Origin: Stutzerimonas balearica DSM 6083
GTDB taxonomy: Bacteria; Pseudomonadota; Gammaproteobacteria; Pseudomonadales; Pseudomonadaceae
Assembly: GCF_000818015.1 (NCBI RefSeq)
Contig: NZ_CP007511.1
Coordinates: forward strand, 372,001 to 436,000
Length of the DNA: 64,000 bases
Direction: 5' to 3'
Shown: positions 14,833-23,002 of the stretch, one piece after another
How the letters are laid out: each line of letters opens with the position of its first letter
How positions within the stretch are numbered: position 1 is the stretch's first letter
Made by a program: the position numbers and the translations under genes
The notes under the pieces: model-generated
Databases searched by the model: none
What the model saw: the letters and a program-made list of their open reading frames with translations, nothing else
What the model was told of the DNA's origin: nothing

Positions 14833-15171
14833 TCAGGCCTGGGCGTTGCTCGCCGCACCGCGTCGCTGCCGTGCCGGCATGGCGAGCAGCTCCAGGGTTC
14901 TGGCCGACTGCCGGCCATGCGTCAGATAGACCGTGCAGACCACGCGCAGCAGGGACGCCAGGTTGCCGACTTCACCGCGGCGCAGGATCACCTCGCTGTA
15001 CAGCTGGTTGATGAACTGCGGCACGCCATAACCCTCGCCGGCGGCAATTTCCTCGAGGATCGACCAGAACTCGCGTTCCAGGCGCACGCTGGTCACCGCG
15101 CCCTGCAGGCGGATCGAGCGGGTTTGGTGTTCGTAGAGCGAAGGGTCGGTGGATGAATACAGATTGCACAT
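14833..15171 (-). CDS. Ribbon-helix-helix domain protein, 112 aa
   Basis: The central part TRSIRLQGAVTSVRLEREFWSILEEIAAGEG fits the ribbon-helix-helix fold, with a basic beta strand and two helices. It continues into a helical C-terminal part (VGNLASLLRVVCTVYL). Such proteins bind DNA as dimers and often repress their own operon. The ATG at 15171 has a GGAG site; the frame is open upstream but AT/GC pattern and site favour this start. It is divergent from the Tat/GMC pair. The interval 15172-15460 between them holds no gene and may hold its operator. Confidence 0.7.
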   Translation of the reverse strand: MCNLYSSTDPSLYEHQTRSIRLQGAVTSVRLEREFWSILEEIAAGEGYGVPQFINQLYSEVILRRGEVGNLASLLRVVCTVYLTHGRQSARTLELLAMPARQRRGAASNAQA

Positions 15172-15460
15172 AGCGGCTCCAGGTTGCGGTTGCGCCATCC
15201 CGGCGACGTTGTGAATGGCCCGCCGCGGCGGGCAGGTACGCGCATAGGACCATATCGGTTCGGCAATGGCTCCGCCAACCTCGCAGTCCCGGCTTCGCAG
15301 GCGCGCCCGCGCGACCCTTCCGAACAAACCGTTGCACACAAATCCCTGCGCACAAACGTAGTACCTCAGTGTTACCCGGCGCCGGCGAAGGCTGCCTAGG
15401 ATGGCTTCCAAGGCAGGCCTGTCCCGTCCTGCCCAGAAGAACAACAAGAGGAGACATGCC

Positions 15461-16021
15461 ATGAGCGAGATGACGCTCGACCGCCGGCGCTTCCTGCAGG
15501 GCGCCGGCAGCCTGCTGATGGGCACCCTGCTGTTCGTCAACGGCCCGGTGGCGCTGGCCGCGCCGACGCGCAGCTGGTCGTTGCCGCTGAGCCGCCTCGA
15601 TGGCCACCAGGCCGAGCGCCTGCTGGTCATGGTCCGCCGGCTCTATCCCCACGACAGCATGGAGGATGCCGTCTACGCCCTGGTGGTCAAGGAACTCGAC
15701 AGCCGTGCCGCCGCCGACCCGGGGCTCGCCGATCTGCTGCGCGAAGGGGTGGTCACGCTTGACCGCGCCGCGGGCGGCGACTGGCTGGCGGCCGATGCCG
15801 GGGAACAGCAGGCGATCCTCGAAACGTTGCAGGCGCAGCCGTTTTTCGCCCAGGTGCGCGGCGTGGCGGTGACCGCGCTGTACAGCAACGAGCTGGCCTA
15901 CCTGCACTTCGGCTATGAAGGCGCCTCCTTTCCCAAGGGCGGCTACCTGCACCGTGGCTTCAACGACCTGTCCTGGCTGCCCGACCCGCCGCTGAACGCC
16001 AGCCCGAAGCCCTTTGCCTGA
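15461..16021 (+). CDS. Tat-exported small subunit, gluconate-2-dehydrogenase subunit 3-like, 186 aa
   Basis: A twin-arginine signal is clear (DRRRFLQGAGSLLMGTLLF, cleavage likely after ALA around residue 31). The mature part resembles the gamma subunit of membrane gluconate and related GMC dehydrogenases (HQAERLLVMVRRLYPHD; GYEGASFPKGGYLHRGF). This subunit carries the FAD subunit through the Tat system. GAGGAG lies upstream of the ATG. It is directly followed by the GMC oxidoreductase gene. Confidence 0.8.
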   Translation: MSEMTLDRRRFLQGAGSLLMGTLLFVNGPVALAAPTRSWSLPLSRLDGHQAERLLVMVRRLYPHDSMEDAVYALVVKELDSRAAADPGLADLLREGVVTLDRAAGGDWLAADAGEQQAILETLQAQPFFAQVRGVAVTALYSNELAYLHFGYEGASFPKGGYLHRGFNDLSWLPDPPLNASPKPFA

Positions 16022-16031
16022 GGTGACCCAG

Positions 16032-17600
16032 ATGACGACCTATCAGTACGACGACGATTCGGTAGTGGTGATCATCGGCTCCGGTGCCGGTGGCGGCACC
16101 CTGGCCAACGAGCTGTGCCAGAAGGGCGTGCCGGTGGTGCTGCTCGAGGCCGGCAAGCGCGAGTCCCCGGCGACCTTCATCAACGACGAGTGGCCCTCGT
16201 TCAACCAGCTGAGCTGGGGCGACCCGCGCACCACCTCCGGCTCCTGGCGCATCGCCCGCGATTTTCCCAACCTGCCGGCGTGGATCTGCAAGACCGTCGG
16301 TGGCACCACCACGCACTGGGCCGGCGCCAGCCTGCGCCTGCAGGCGCACGAATTCCGTGCCCGCGACACCTACGGCGCGATCGACGGCGCCGACCTGCTC
16401 GACTGGCCGCTGACCCTCGAAGACCTCGCGCCGTACTACGCGCGCGCCGAGGACAAGATGGGCGTGACCCGCACCCACGACATCCCCGGGCTGCCGGGCA
16501 ACAACAACTTCAAGGTGATGTACGCCGGTGCGCAGAAACTCGGCTACCGGCACTGCTCCACCGGGCGCATGGCGATCAACAGCCGGCCGCGCAACGGCCG
16601 TGCCGGTTGCCAGCAGCTGGGCTTCTGCTTCCAGGGCTGCAAGATGGGCGCGAAGTGGTCGACGCTCTACACCGAGATCCCTGCCGCCGAGGCTACCGGC
16701 AAGCTGGAGCTGCGCACCCAGGCGCAGGTGCTGCGCATCGAGCACGACGCCCATGGCCGCGCCAGTGCGGTGGTCTACGCCGATGCCGAGGGCCGGCTGC
16801 AGCGGCAGAAGGCGCGGGTGGTCGCGGTGGCCGGCAATGCCATCGAGACGCCGCGAATCCTGCTCAACTCGCAGTCGAGCCTGTTTCCCCACGGTCTGGG
16901 CAACGGCTCGGGCACCGTCGGGCGCTATTACATGCGCCACACCACCGGCTCGGTGTTCGCCGAGTTCGACGAACCGGTGCACTTCTACCGCGGCACCATC
17001 ATGGCCGGGATCATCAGCGACGAGGTGCTGCATCGTCCCGAACGCGGCTTCGCCGGCGGCTACGAGATGGAGACGCTGTCGCTGGGCCTGCCGTTCATGG
17101 CGGCGTTCTTCGATCCGGGCGCCTGGGGCAGCGACTTCACCCGCGTGATGGATCGCTACACCCATCTCGCCGGGCTGTGGATCGTTGGCGAAGACATGCC
17201 GCGGCCGACCAACCGCATCACCCTCAACGAGGCGGTGCGCGATGCCTGGGGCATGCCGGTGGCGAACGTCCACTACGACGATCACCCCAACGACCTGGCC
17301 ATGCGCGAGCACGCCTACCGCCAGGGCGAGGCGCTCTACCAGGCGGTGGGTGCGACCAAGGCGCATCGTCTGCCGCCGTTTCCCTCGACGCACAACCTCG
17401 GCACCTGCCGGATGAGCGCGAAGGAGGGTGACGGGGTCTGCAATCGCTATGGGCAGAGCCACGAGGTGGCCAACCTGTTCATCTCCGATGGCAGCCAGTT
17501 CACCAGCAGCGCGGCGGAAAACCCCACGCTGACCATCGTCAGCCTGGCGATCCGCCAGGCCGAGTACATCGCCGAGCAGCTGAGCACGCGCGCCGTGTAG
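16032..17600 (+). CDS. GMC-family FAD dehydrogenase large subunit, 522 aa
   Basis: The N-terminal dinucleotide-binding motif is VVIIGSGAGGGTLANELCQ and the FAD-ribose acidic segment is VVLLEAGKRE. The C-terminal GMC part has PSTHNLGTCRM and a final ENPTLTIVSLAIR. It resembles flavin subunits of periplasmic gluconate/sugar-acid dehydrogenases that oxidise a sugar or alcohol and feed electrons to a cytochrome. The third, multi-haem cytochrome c subunit normally encoded in the same operon is absent here. GAGGTG precedes the chosen ATG. The exact substrate cannot be read. Confidence 0.85.
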   Translation: MTTYQYDDDSVVVIIGSGAGGGTLANELCQKGVPVVLLEAGKRESPATFINDEWPSFNQLSWGDPRTTSGSWRIARDFPNLPAWICKTVGGTTTHWAGASLRLQAHEFRARDTYGAIDGADLLDWPLTLEDLAPYYARAEDKMGVTRTHDIPGLPGNNNFKVMYAGAQKLGYRHCSTGRMAINSRPRNGRAGCQQLGFCFQGCKMGAKWSTLYTEIPAAEATGKLELRTQAQVLRIEHDAHGRASAVVYADAEGRLQRQKARVVAVAGNAIETPRILLNSQSSLFPHGLGNGSGTVGRYYMRHTTGSVFAEFDEPVHFYRGTIMAGIISDEVLHRPERGFAGGYEMETLSLGLPFMAAFFDPGAWGSDFTRVMDRYTHLAGLWIVGEDMPRPTNRITLNEAVRDAWGMPVANVHYDDHPNDLAMREHAYRQGEALYQAVGATKAHRLPPFPSTHNLGTCRMSAKEGDGVCNRYGQSHEVANLFISDGSQFTSSAAENPTLTIVSLAIRQAEYIAEQLSTRAV

Positions 17601-17624
17601 GGCCGGCCGGGCGGCGGCGCCGGT

Positions 17625-18617
17625 TCAGTGCTCGGCAAGGCGCCGGGCGAAGGCCTGCAGGGCGGCCTGGCCCACCACGTCGCCGGGCAGCAACGGCAGC
17701 TCCTGCAAGGGCAGCTGGCCGAGCCGCTGGCGCAGGGTGGCCAGGTGCTGCGCCTCCTGCGCGTGGCGTTCGGCGAGAAAGCGGCCGGCATCGTTCGGTG
17801 AGCGCTTGTTGACGACCAGGGCGGCCACCGCGATGCCGCTGCGCGCAAGCTTGTCGTGCAGTTCCAGGGTCTCGAGTACCGGCAGGCGTTCGGCCGCCAG
17901 CACCACGACGAAGGCGCAGCGTTCGCTGTCGCCGATCAGCTCGCGCAGTGCGGCGAAGCGCTCGCGGCGCCGGTTGAGGATGCGCCGGATGCGCGCGCCG
18001 CGGTCGCCTTCCGCTTGCTCCTCGGGCCCGCCCAGCACGTTGCGCCCCAGGCCCTCGTCCTGACCGAGGTTCTTCAGGACCTGGCTGAAGCGCGACTGGC
18101 GCTGCTGGCGCTGCAGCAGGCCTTCGGTCCAGGCGGTCATCATTTCCGGCAGCGCCATCAGCCGCGCGGTATGGCCCGAAGGCGCGGTGTCGAACACCAG
18201 CAGATCGTAGCTCGCCAGGCCGTCGAGCAGGGTGTCGGCGATACGCTCGAGCAGCGCGGCTTCGTGCATGCCCGGCGCCTCGCGTGACAGCGCCATGTGC
18301 TTATCGACCTCGCCGGCCAGGTGCGGCGGCATCAGCTGACGCAGCGCGGCGCCGACCTGCGCCAGGTGTTCGCGGGTGGTCAGCTCCGGGTCCAGCTCCA
18401 GGCCGTCGAGCGCCGGCGCCAGGCGTACCGGCTGCGGGCCGACCTCGCGTTGCCAGAGGTGGCCGAGGTTGTGCGCCGGGTCGGTGGATACCAGCAGCAC
18501 GCGGCGCCCGGCCTCGGCCTGGGCCAGCGCGGTGGCGGCGGCAACGGTGGTCTTGCCGACGCCGCCCTTGCCGCTGAAGAACAGCACGCGGCGGCGCGCG
18601 GCCAGTGTCAGCAGCAT
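17625..18617 (-). CDS. ArsA-family ATPase (Get3/ArsA-like), 330 aa
   Basis: A deviant Walker A motif FFSGKGGVGKTTVAAATAL stands at the N-terminus, with switch segments STDPAHNLGHL and FDTAPSGHTARLM. The family includes the arsenite-pump ATPase ArsA and the tail-anchored-protein chaperone Get3. No arsenic gene is nearby. The gene is encoded right after cstA and a cory-CC-star protein, a recurring neighbourhood, so a role with that membrane protein is more likely than arsenic resistance. Its start overlaps the end of the cory-CC-star gene. Confidence 0.85.
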   Translation of the reverse strand: MLLTLAARRRVLFFSGKGGVGKTTVAAATALAQAEAGRRVLLVSTDPAHNLGHLWQREVGPQPVRLAPALDGLELDPELTTREHLAQVGAALRQLMPPHLAGEVDKHMALSREAPGMHEAALLERIADTLLDGLASYDLLVFDTAPSGHTARLMALPEMMTAWTEGLLQRQQRQSRFSQVLKNLGQDEGLGRNVLGGPEEQAEGDRGARIRRILNRRRERFAALRELIGDSERCAFVVVLAAERLPVLETLELHDKLARSGIAVAALVVNKRSPNDAGRFLAERHAQEAQHLATLRQRLGQLPLQELPLLPGDVVGQAALQAFARRLAEH

Positions 18618-18862
18618 CCGATGTGCTCCAGCGGCGAGCGCTCCATGCCCATGCGCCGGTGCCAGTCGTGAAAGCGCTCGTAGAGCTCGGGCATCAGTTC
18701 CAGGGTGTACCAGGCCGCCGGGTTGGGTACGCCAAGCATCTCGGAGAACACCAGCAGCATGAACAGGTCCTCCTCGTCGCGCCGGGCGCGGGCGAAGGTG
18801 CGCCGGTAGGGCGCGACGTAGAACTCGCGCAGCCCGGCCGAGAGCTGGGCGAGGATCTTCAC
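18608..18862 (-). CDS. cory-CC-star protein, 84 aa
   Basis: The small protein ends in the signature Cys-Cys before the stop (LEHIGCC). It contains the conserved core FYVAPYRRTFARARRDEEDL and the WYTLELMPELYERFHDWH segment of the cory-CC-star family. The function is unknown, and the vicinal cysteines suggest metal or redox chemistry. The GTG start overlaps the cstA stop by GTGA and the gene end overlaps arsA, so all three are translationally coupled. Confidence 0.8.
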   Translation of the reverse strand: MKILAQLSAGLREFYVAPYRRTFARARRDEEDLFMLLVFSEMLGVPNPAAWYTLELMPELYERFHDWHRRMGMERSPLEHIGCC

Positions 18863-20541
18863 GGCAGCGGCTCGTCGGTGGGCACGTCGACCAGCGGATC
18901 GCGGCCGCCGCGCATGGCGATCACCGCTTCGAAGGTCACCCACAGCGCAGCGATGAGGATGATCACGTCCATGCCCAGCAGCAGCCAGTTCTCGGCGCGG
19001 AAGAACTGGCCCATCTGCACCAGCAGCGCATAGATCGACATCACCAGCAGGAACACCAGCGGCACCAGGGTGTAGATCGCCGGGCGGCCCTGCTTGATCA
19101 GGATCACGGTGATGATCGCCAGGGTCAGCCCGGCGAGCAGCTGGTTGGTGGTGCCGAACAGCGGCCAGATGACCATGCCGCCGGTGCCGTCCGAGCCGGC
19201 GCCGTAGGCCAGTGCCATGCACACGCCGACGGCGATCAGGGTGCCGACCAGGGTGTTGACCTTGAAGCCGGCCAGCTCGCCGGCTTCCTGGATGACGAAA
19301 CGCTGCAGGCGCAGGCCGGTGTCCATGGTGGTGCCGGCGAAGAGAATCGCCATCACCGCCAGCACCGTGGCACCGAGGTCGGCCGGCAGCCCCAGGCCGT
19401 TGGCCAGCAGGGTGCCGCCGCCGGCGACAAAGGCGTTCACGCCGCCCTGGCCGAACGCGGTGTAGACCTGCTGCCAGTCGAGCAGGCTGGCGAAGCCCGC
19501 GGTGCAGCAGATGATCGCGGCGAGCGAGAGCATGCCTTCGCCCATGGCGCCGAAGTAGCCGACGAAGCGGGCGTCGGTTTCCTTGTCCAGCTGCTTGGAC
19601 GTGGTGCCCGAGGCGACCAGCCCGTGGAAGCCGGAGATCGCGCCGCAGGCGATGGTGACGAACAACAGCGGCACGATGCTCGGCGTGTCGGCCGGCATCT
19701 CGGCGTTGTAGGCCGGGGCGACGATGTCCGGTGCGCCGAACAGCACCGCCAGGTAGAGCAGGCCGAGGCCGACGAACAGTTGCAGGCCGTTGATGTAGTC
19801 GCGCGGCTGCAGCAGCACCCATACCGGCAGCAGCGAGGCGATCGCCGCGTAGAGGAACAGCAGCAGGATCCAGAACGACTTGGCCGACAGGCCCAGCACG
19901 CTCTCCGGGAGCACGATGGGATAGGCGTTGCCGAGCAGGATCAGCGCATAGAGCACGATCACCCCGCCGACCGACGGCCACAGCAGCTTCATGTTGTAGC
20001 GGTAGATCATCTGGCCGATCACCAGCGCGACGAGGATCGCCCCCCACACCGGAATCACCGAGGTCGGCGTGGACACCAGCAGGTTGGAGATCACCGCGGC
20101 AAAGGCGCCGTTGACCATCAGCAGGACGAGAAAGATCACTACCAGGAACAGGCTGCGCCCGCGCGAGCCGATCAGCCGGCCGCTGAGCATGCCGACCGAC
20201 TGGCCCTTGTTGCGTGCGCTGGCCCAGAGCGCGCCGAAATCATGCACGCCGGCAAAGAAGATCGTGCCCAGCACCACCCAGAGAAATGCCGGCACCCAGC
20301 CCCAGATCACCGCGATCGCCGGGCCGACGATCGGCGCGGCGCCGGCCACCGAGGTGAAGTGGTGGCCCCAGAGCACGAATTTGTTGGTGGGCACGTAGTC
20401 CACGCCGTCGCGCATGCTGTGCGCCGGGGTGCGGTAGTTCGGGTCGAGCCGGTAGATCTTCTCGGCGATGAACTTCGAATAGAACAGGTAGCCGAGGCTC
20501 ATGGCCCCCAGGCCGATCAGCAGCAGAACGATGGCGCTCAT
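18859..20541 (-). CDS. cstA: Carbon starvation protein CstA-family transporter, 560 aa
   Basis: A multi-pass membrane protein with the CstA N-terminal pattern (IAEKIYRLDPNYRTPAHSM; DYVPTNKFVLWGHHFTSVAGAAPIVGPAIAVIWGW). The family takes up peptides and, for the closest E. coli members, pyruvate. At 560 residues it matches the shorter subgroup rather than the 700-residue CstA. An AAGGA site precedes the ATG. It leads a coupled three-gene unit with cory-CC-star and ArsA-like ATPase. Confidence 0.88.
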   Translation of the reverse strand: MSAIVLLLIGLGAMSLGYLFYSKFIAEKIYRLDPNYRTPAHSMRDGVDYVPTNKFVLWGHHFTSVAGAAPIVGPAIAVIWGWVPAFLWVVLGTIFFAGVHDFGALWASARNKGQSVGMLSGRLIGSRGRSLFLVVIFLVLLMVNGAFAAVISNLLVSTPTSVIPVWGAILVALVIGQMIYRYNMKLLWPSVGGVIVLYALILLGNAYPIVLPESVLGLSAKSFWILLLFLYAAIASLLPVWVLLQPRDYINGLQLFVGLGLLYLAVLFGAPDIVAPAYNAEMPADTPSIVPLLFVTIACGAISGFHGLVASGTTSKQLDKETDARFVGYFGAMGEGMLSLAAIICCTAGFASLLDWQQVYTAFGQGGVNAFVAGGGTLLANGLGLPADLGATVLAVMAILFAGTTMDTGLRLQRFVIQEAGELAGFKVNTLVGTLIAVGVCMALAYGAGSDGTGGMVIWPLFGTTNQLLAGLTLAIITVILIKQGRPAIYTLVPLVFLLVMSIYALLVQMGQFFRAENWLLLGMDVIILIAALWVTFEAVIAMRGGRDPLVDVPTDEPLP

Positions 20542-20782
20542 GGCGATTTCCTTGGTCGTGCCGTCGGGCCGGGCCGCTGTCGGTGCCCGCGAGGCGGCTT
20601 GGTCTTGTTGTCGCTGCGCGCGCGGGCGCTCAGATCACTGACCCGCCAGCGGCGCAGGCGTTCCTTGCCGGTTGCCGGGCCGCGGCGGGCGGGAGCGAAA
20701 CGGCAATCTGCTGAAACAAGGCGGCTCGGGCCGGCAGTGGACAGCACCGAACTCTTGGCCTCGACTGTCAAACAAAGAAGCC

Positions 20783-21292
20783 ATGACTCGGGAAAACCCC
20801 ATGGATCGCACCATGCGCAGACACCCAGGCTTCAACCCGCTCGGCTGGTTGCTCGCTTACGCGGCCCTCTGGGCGCTGTTCAGCGAGGGGCGCGGCTGGT
20901 TGGTCGGCATCCCCGCGGTATTGCTCGCCACCTGGCTGAGCCTGCGCCTGGGCCTGCAGCCCTGGCGGCTGCGCTGGCGCGCCCTGCCGGGGTTTCTCGG
21001 CTTCTTCCTCTGGCACATGACGATCGGTGGCATCGACGTGGCGCGGCGGGCCCTGGGTTCGCCCCGGAGCGTCGCACCGGCCTGGGCCGGCTATCGCCTG
21101 GCCAGCCGCGTGCCGCGCGTGCGGCTGTTGCTTTCGGCGCTGGTGGGGCTGCTGCCCGGGACCCTGGCGTCGCGCATCGAGGGCGATGTGTTGCGCGTCC
21201 ATGTGCTCGACGCCACGCAGGCCTGGGAGCCGACCGTGGCGGAGCTGGAGCGGCGGCTGCAGCGGCTGTTCGGCGAGGGGAGGGGCACATGA
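20783..21292 (+). CDS. mrpE: Cation antiporter subunit MrpE/MnhE, 169 aa
   Basis: A small membrane protein with N-terminal hydrophobic helices (GWLLAYAALWALFSEGRGW), FFLWHMTIGGIDVARRAL and the family LVGLLPGTLASRIEGDVLRVHVLD region. It is part of the Mrp/Mnh monovalent cation/proton antiporter. The start is uncertain: ATGs at 20783, 20801 and 20813 are in frame, and the one at 20801 has the better-spaced GGGA. It is the first gene of an eight-gene operon; the preceding 240 bases divergent from cstA hold the promoters. Confidence 0.85.
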   Translation: MTRENPMDRTMRRHPGFNPLGWLLAYAALWALFSEGRGWLVGIPAVLLATWLSLRLGLQPWRLRWRALPGFLGFFLWHMTIGGIDVARRALGSPRSVAPAWAGYRLASRVPRVRLLLSALVGLLPGTLASRIEGDVLRVHVLDATQAWEPTVAELERRLQRLFGEGRGT

Positions 21293-21540
21293 CAGTGCTC
21301 GCGGCGTTCGTGCTGCTGACCCTGCTGCTCGGCCTGGTGCGCGTGGTCCGCGGGCCGGCTCGGGTCGACCGGCTGCTGGTGATCCAGCTCTTCGGCACTG
21401 CCGGCACCGCGGTCCTGCTGGTGCTGGCCGACGCCGGGCAGCAGCCGGCGCTGCGTGACGTGGCGCTGCTGCTGGCCCTGCTCGCGGCCATCGCCAGTGC
21501 TGCGCTGGTCCAGCTGCTGCGGCGGAGCCGCCATGAGTGA
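21289..21540 (+). CDS. mrpF: Cation antiporter subunit MrpF, 83 aa
   Basis: Three hydrophobic helices and the conserved VRVVRGPARVDRLLVIQ motif identify MrpF. The ATG overlaps the mrpE stop (ATGA). Confidence 0.85.
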   Translation: MTVLAAFVLLTLLLGLVRVVRGPARVDRLLVIQLFGTAGTAVLLVLADAGQQPALRDVALLLALLAAIASAALVQLLRRSRHE

Positions 21541-21823
21541 CTGGCTGCACTGGGCCAGCTGGGCGCCGCTGCTGGCGGGCCTCGGCTTTCTGGTGGCCGG
21601 CAGCCTCGGCCTGCTGCGTTTCCCCGATGCGGTCAGCCGGCTGCATGCGTTGACCAAGGCTGACACCCTGGGCCTCGGGCTGATCGTCCTCGGCCTGTCG
21701 CTGCGCGCCGACAGCCTGCTGGCAATCGCGCAGATGCTGCTGATCTGGCTGCTGATCCTGGCCTCCGGCGCCGTCGCCTGCCAGCTGCTCGCGCGGCAGA
21801 GCGAGGAGGACGGGCATGACTGA
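21533..21823 (+). CDS. mrpG: Cation antiporter subunit MrpG, 96 aa
   Basis: LGLLRFPDAVSRLHALTKADTLG is the MnhG/MrpG signature. The start lies inside the end of mrpF (8-base overlap). Confidence 0.87.
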   Translation: MSDWLHWASWAPLLAGLGFLVAGSLGLLRFPDAVSRLHALTKADTLGLGLIVLGLSLRADSLLAIAQMLLIWLLILASGAVACQLLARQSEEDGHD

Positions 21824-22724
21824 GCTGCTGCTCGACGGCACCCTCGGCGTGTTGCTGCTCGGCCTGGCGGCCGGGGCACTGCATGCCCGCCAGCTGTACG
21901 CGGCGGTGCTGCTGTTCATCGCTTTCGGGCTGATCCTGGCGCTGGTCTGGGCCCGTCTCGGCGCGGCGGACCTGGCGCTCGCCGAAGCGGCGATCGGCGC
22001 CGGCCTCACCGGCGTGCTGCTGTTCGCTGCGCTGGCCCGGCAACCGCTGGAAGGCAGCGAGCCGCGCCTGCCGGCACCGCGGCGCTTGGCGGTGCTGGCG
22101 GTGCTGTTGCCCCTGTTCTGGCTGTTGTTCGATGCCGTGGCGCCGCTGGCCGAGGCGCGTTCGCCGCTGCCGGCAGCGGTCGAGGCGGCGTTGCCTGACA
22201 GCGGCGTGAGCCACCCGGTGACGGCCGTGCTGCTGAATTTCCGGGCCTGGGACACCCTGCTCGAACTGGCGGTGCTGCTGCTGGCGCTGCTCGGCGCCCG
22301 GCAGAGCGGCCCGGCCCGGCTGGCGCTGAGCCGGCCCTGGCCGCTGCTGCGCGCCTGGGCCCCGACCCTGGCGCCGCTGCTGGTGCTGGCCAGCGGCTAT
22401 GTGCTCTGGCGCGGCGCGGCCTCGCCCGGTGGCGCCTTTCAGGCCGGCGCGGTGCTGGCCGCAGGGCTGGTGCTGCTGCGCCTGGCCGATGCCCTGCCGC
22501 CGCTCGGCTGGCACCGCCTGCCGCTGCGCCTGGCGGTGCTCGGCGGGCTGCTGCTGTTCGTCGGCGTGGCTGCCGCGTGCGCCTGGTTCGGGCGTGGCTG
22601 GCTGACCTATCCCAGCGGCTGGGCCAAACCGCTGATCCTGCTGATCGAGGCCGCCGCGACCCTGTCCATCGGCCTCAGCCTGGCGCTGCTGGTGGTCGGC
22701 GAGCGCGCGGAGCGCCAGCGATGA
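21816..22724 (+). CDS. MbhD-domain plus MnhB-domain fusion subunit, 302 aa
   Basis: Residues 1-80 have the MbhD (DUF4040) pattern AAVLLFIAFGLILALVWARLGAADLALAEAAIGAG, which corresponds to the C-terminal extension of a classical MrpA. The remainder contains an MnhB domain (LRAWAPTLAPLLVLASGYVLWRG; SPGGAFQAGAVLAAGLVLLRL). A loop of about 50 residues joins them. Bringing MbhD and MnhB into one polypeptide, with no full MrpA, makes this closer to Mbh/Mbx-type modules than to the standard MrpABCDEFG set. Confidence 0.8.
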   Translation: MTELLLDGTLGVLLLGLAAGALHARQLYAAVLLFIAFGLILALVWARLGAADLALAEAAIGAGLTGVLLFAALARQPLEGSEPRLPAPRRLAVLAVLLPLFWLLFDAVAPLAEARSPLPAAVEAALPDSGVSHPVTAVLLNFRAWDTLLELAVLLLALLGARQSGPARLALSRPWPLLRAWAPTLAPLLVLASGYVLWRGAASPGGAFQAGAVLAAGLVLLRLADALPPLGWHRLPLRLAVLGGLLLFVGVAAACAWFGRGWLTYPSGWAKPLILLIEAAATLSIGLSLALLVVGERAERQR

Positions 22725-23002
22725 ACGCCACACTGCTGTGGGTCGCCCTTGGCCTCGGGCTCTGGCTGCTCGGCCTGCATGGCCTGCTGACCCTGCGCCA
22801 GCCGCTGCGGCGGATCATCGCCATCAACCTGATGGGCAGTGGCGTGTTCCTGCTGATGATCGCCCTGGCGGCGCGCCACACGCCGACCGATCCCCTGCTG
22901 GTGGCGCTGGTGGTCACCGGTCTGGTGGTGGCCGTCAGCGCCACGGCCCTGGCCCTGCGCCTGGTCAACGGCCTGGCCCGCCGCGACGAGAAACGGTCAT
23001 GA
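22721..23002 (+). CDS. mrpC: Cation antiporter subunit MrpC (NuoK-like), 93 aa
   Basis: Three hydrophobic helices with IIAINLMGSGVFLLMIALAAR and DPLLVALVVTGLVVAVSATALAL, the NuoK/MnhC pattern. The start is coupled to the previous stop by ATGA. Confidence 0.87.
   Translation: MNATLLWVALGLGLWLLGLHGLLTLRQPLRRIIAINLMGSGVFLLMIALAARHTPTDPLLVALVVTGLVVAVSATALALRLVNGLARRDEKRS

Noticed and set aside
17625..18617. Arsenic-resistance operon
   Set aside because: The ArsA-like ATPase has no arsB, arsC, arsD or arsR near it and belongs to the cstA / cory-CC-star unit.
19624..21540. 638-codon plus-strand frame over cstA and the first mrp genes
   Set aside because: It is antisense to cstA and then out of frame with mrpE and mrpF; its histidine/arginine/glutamine-rich translation is typical of GC-rich shadow frames.
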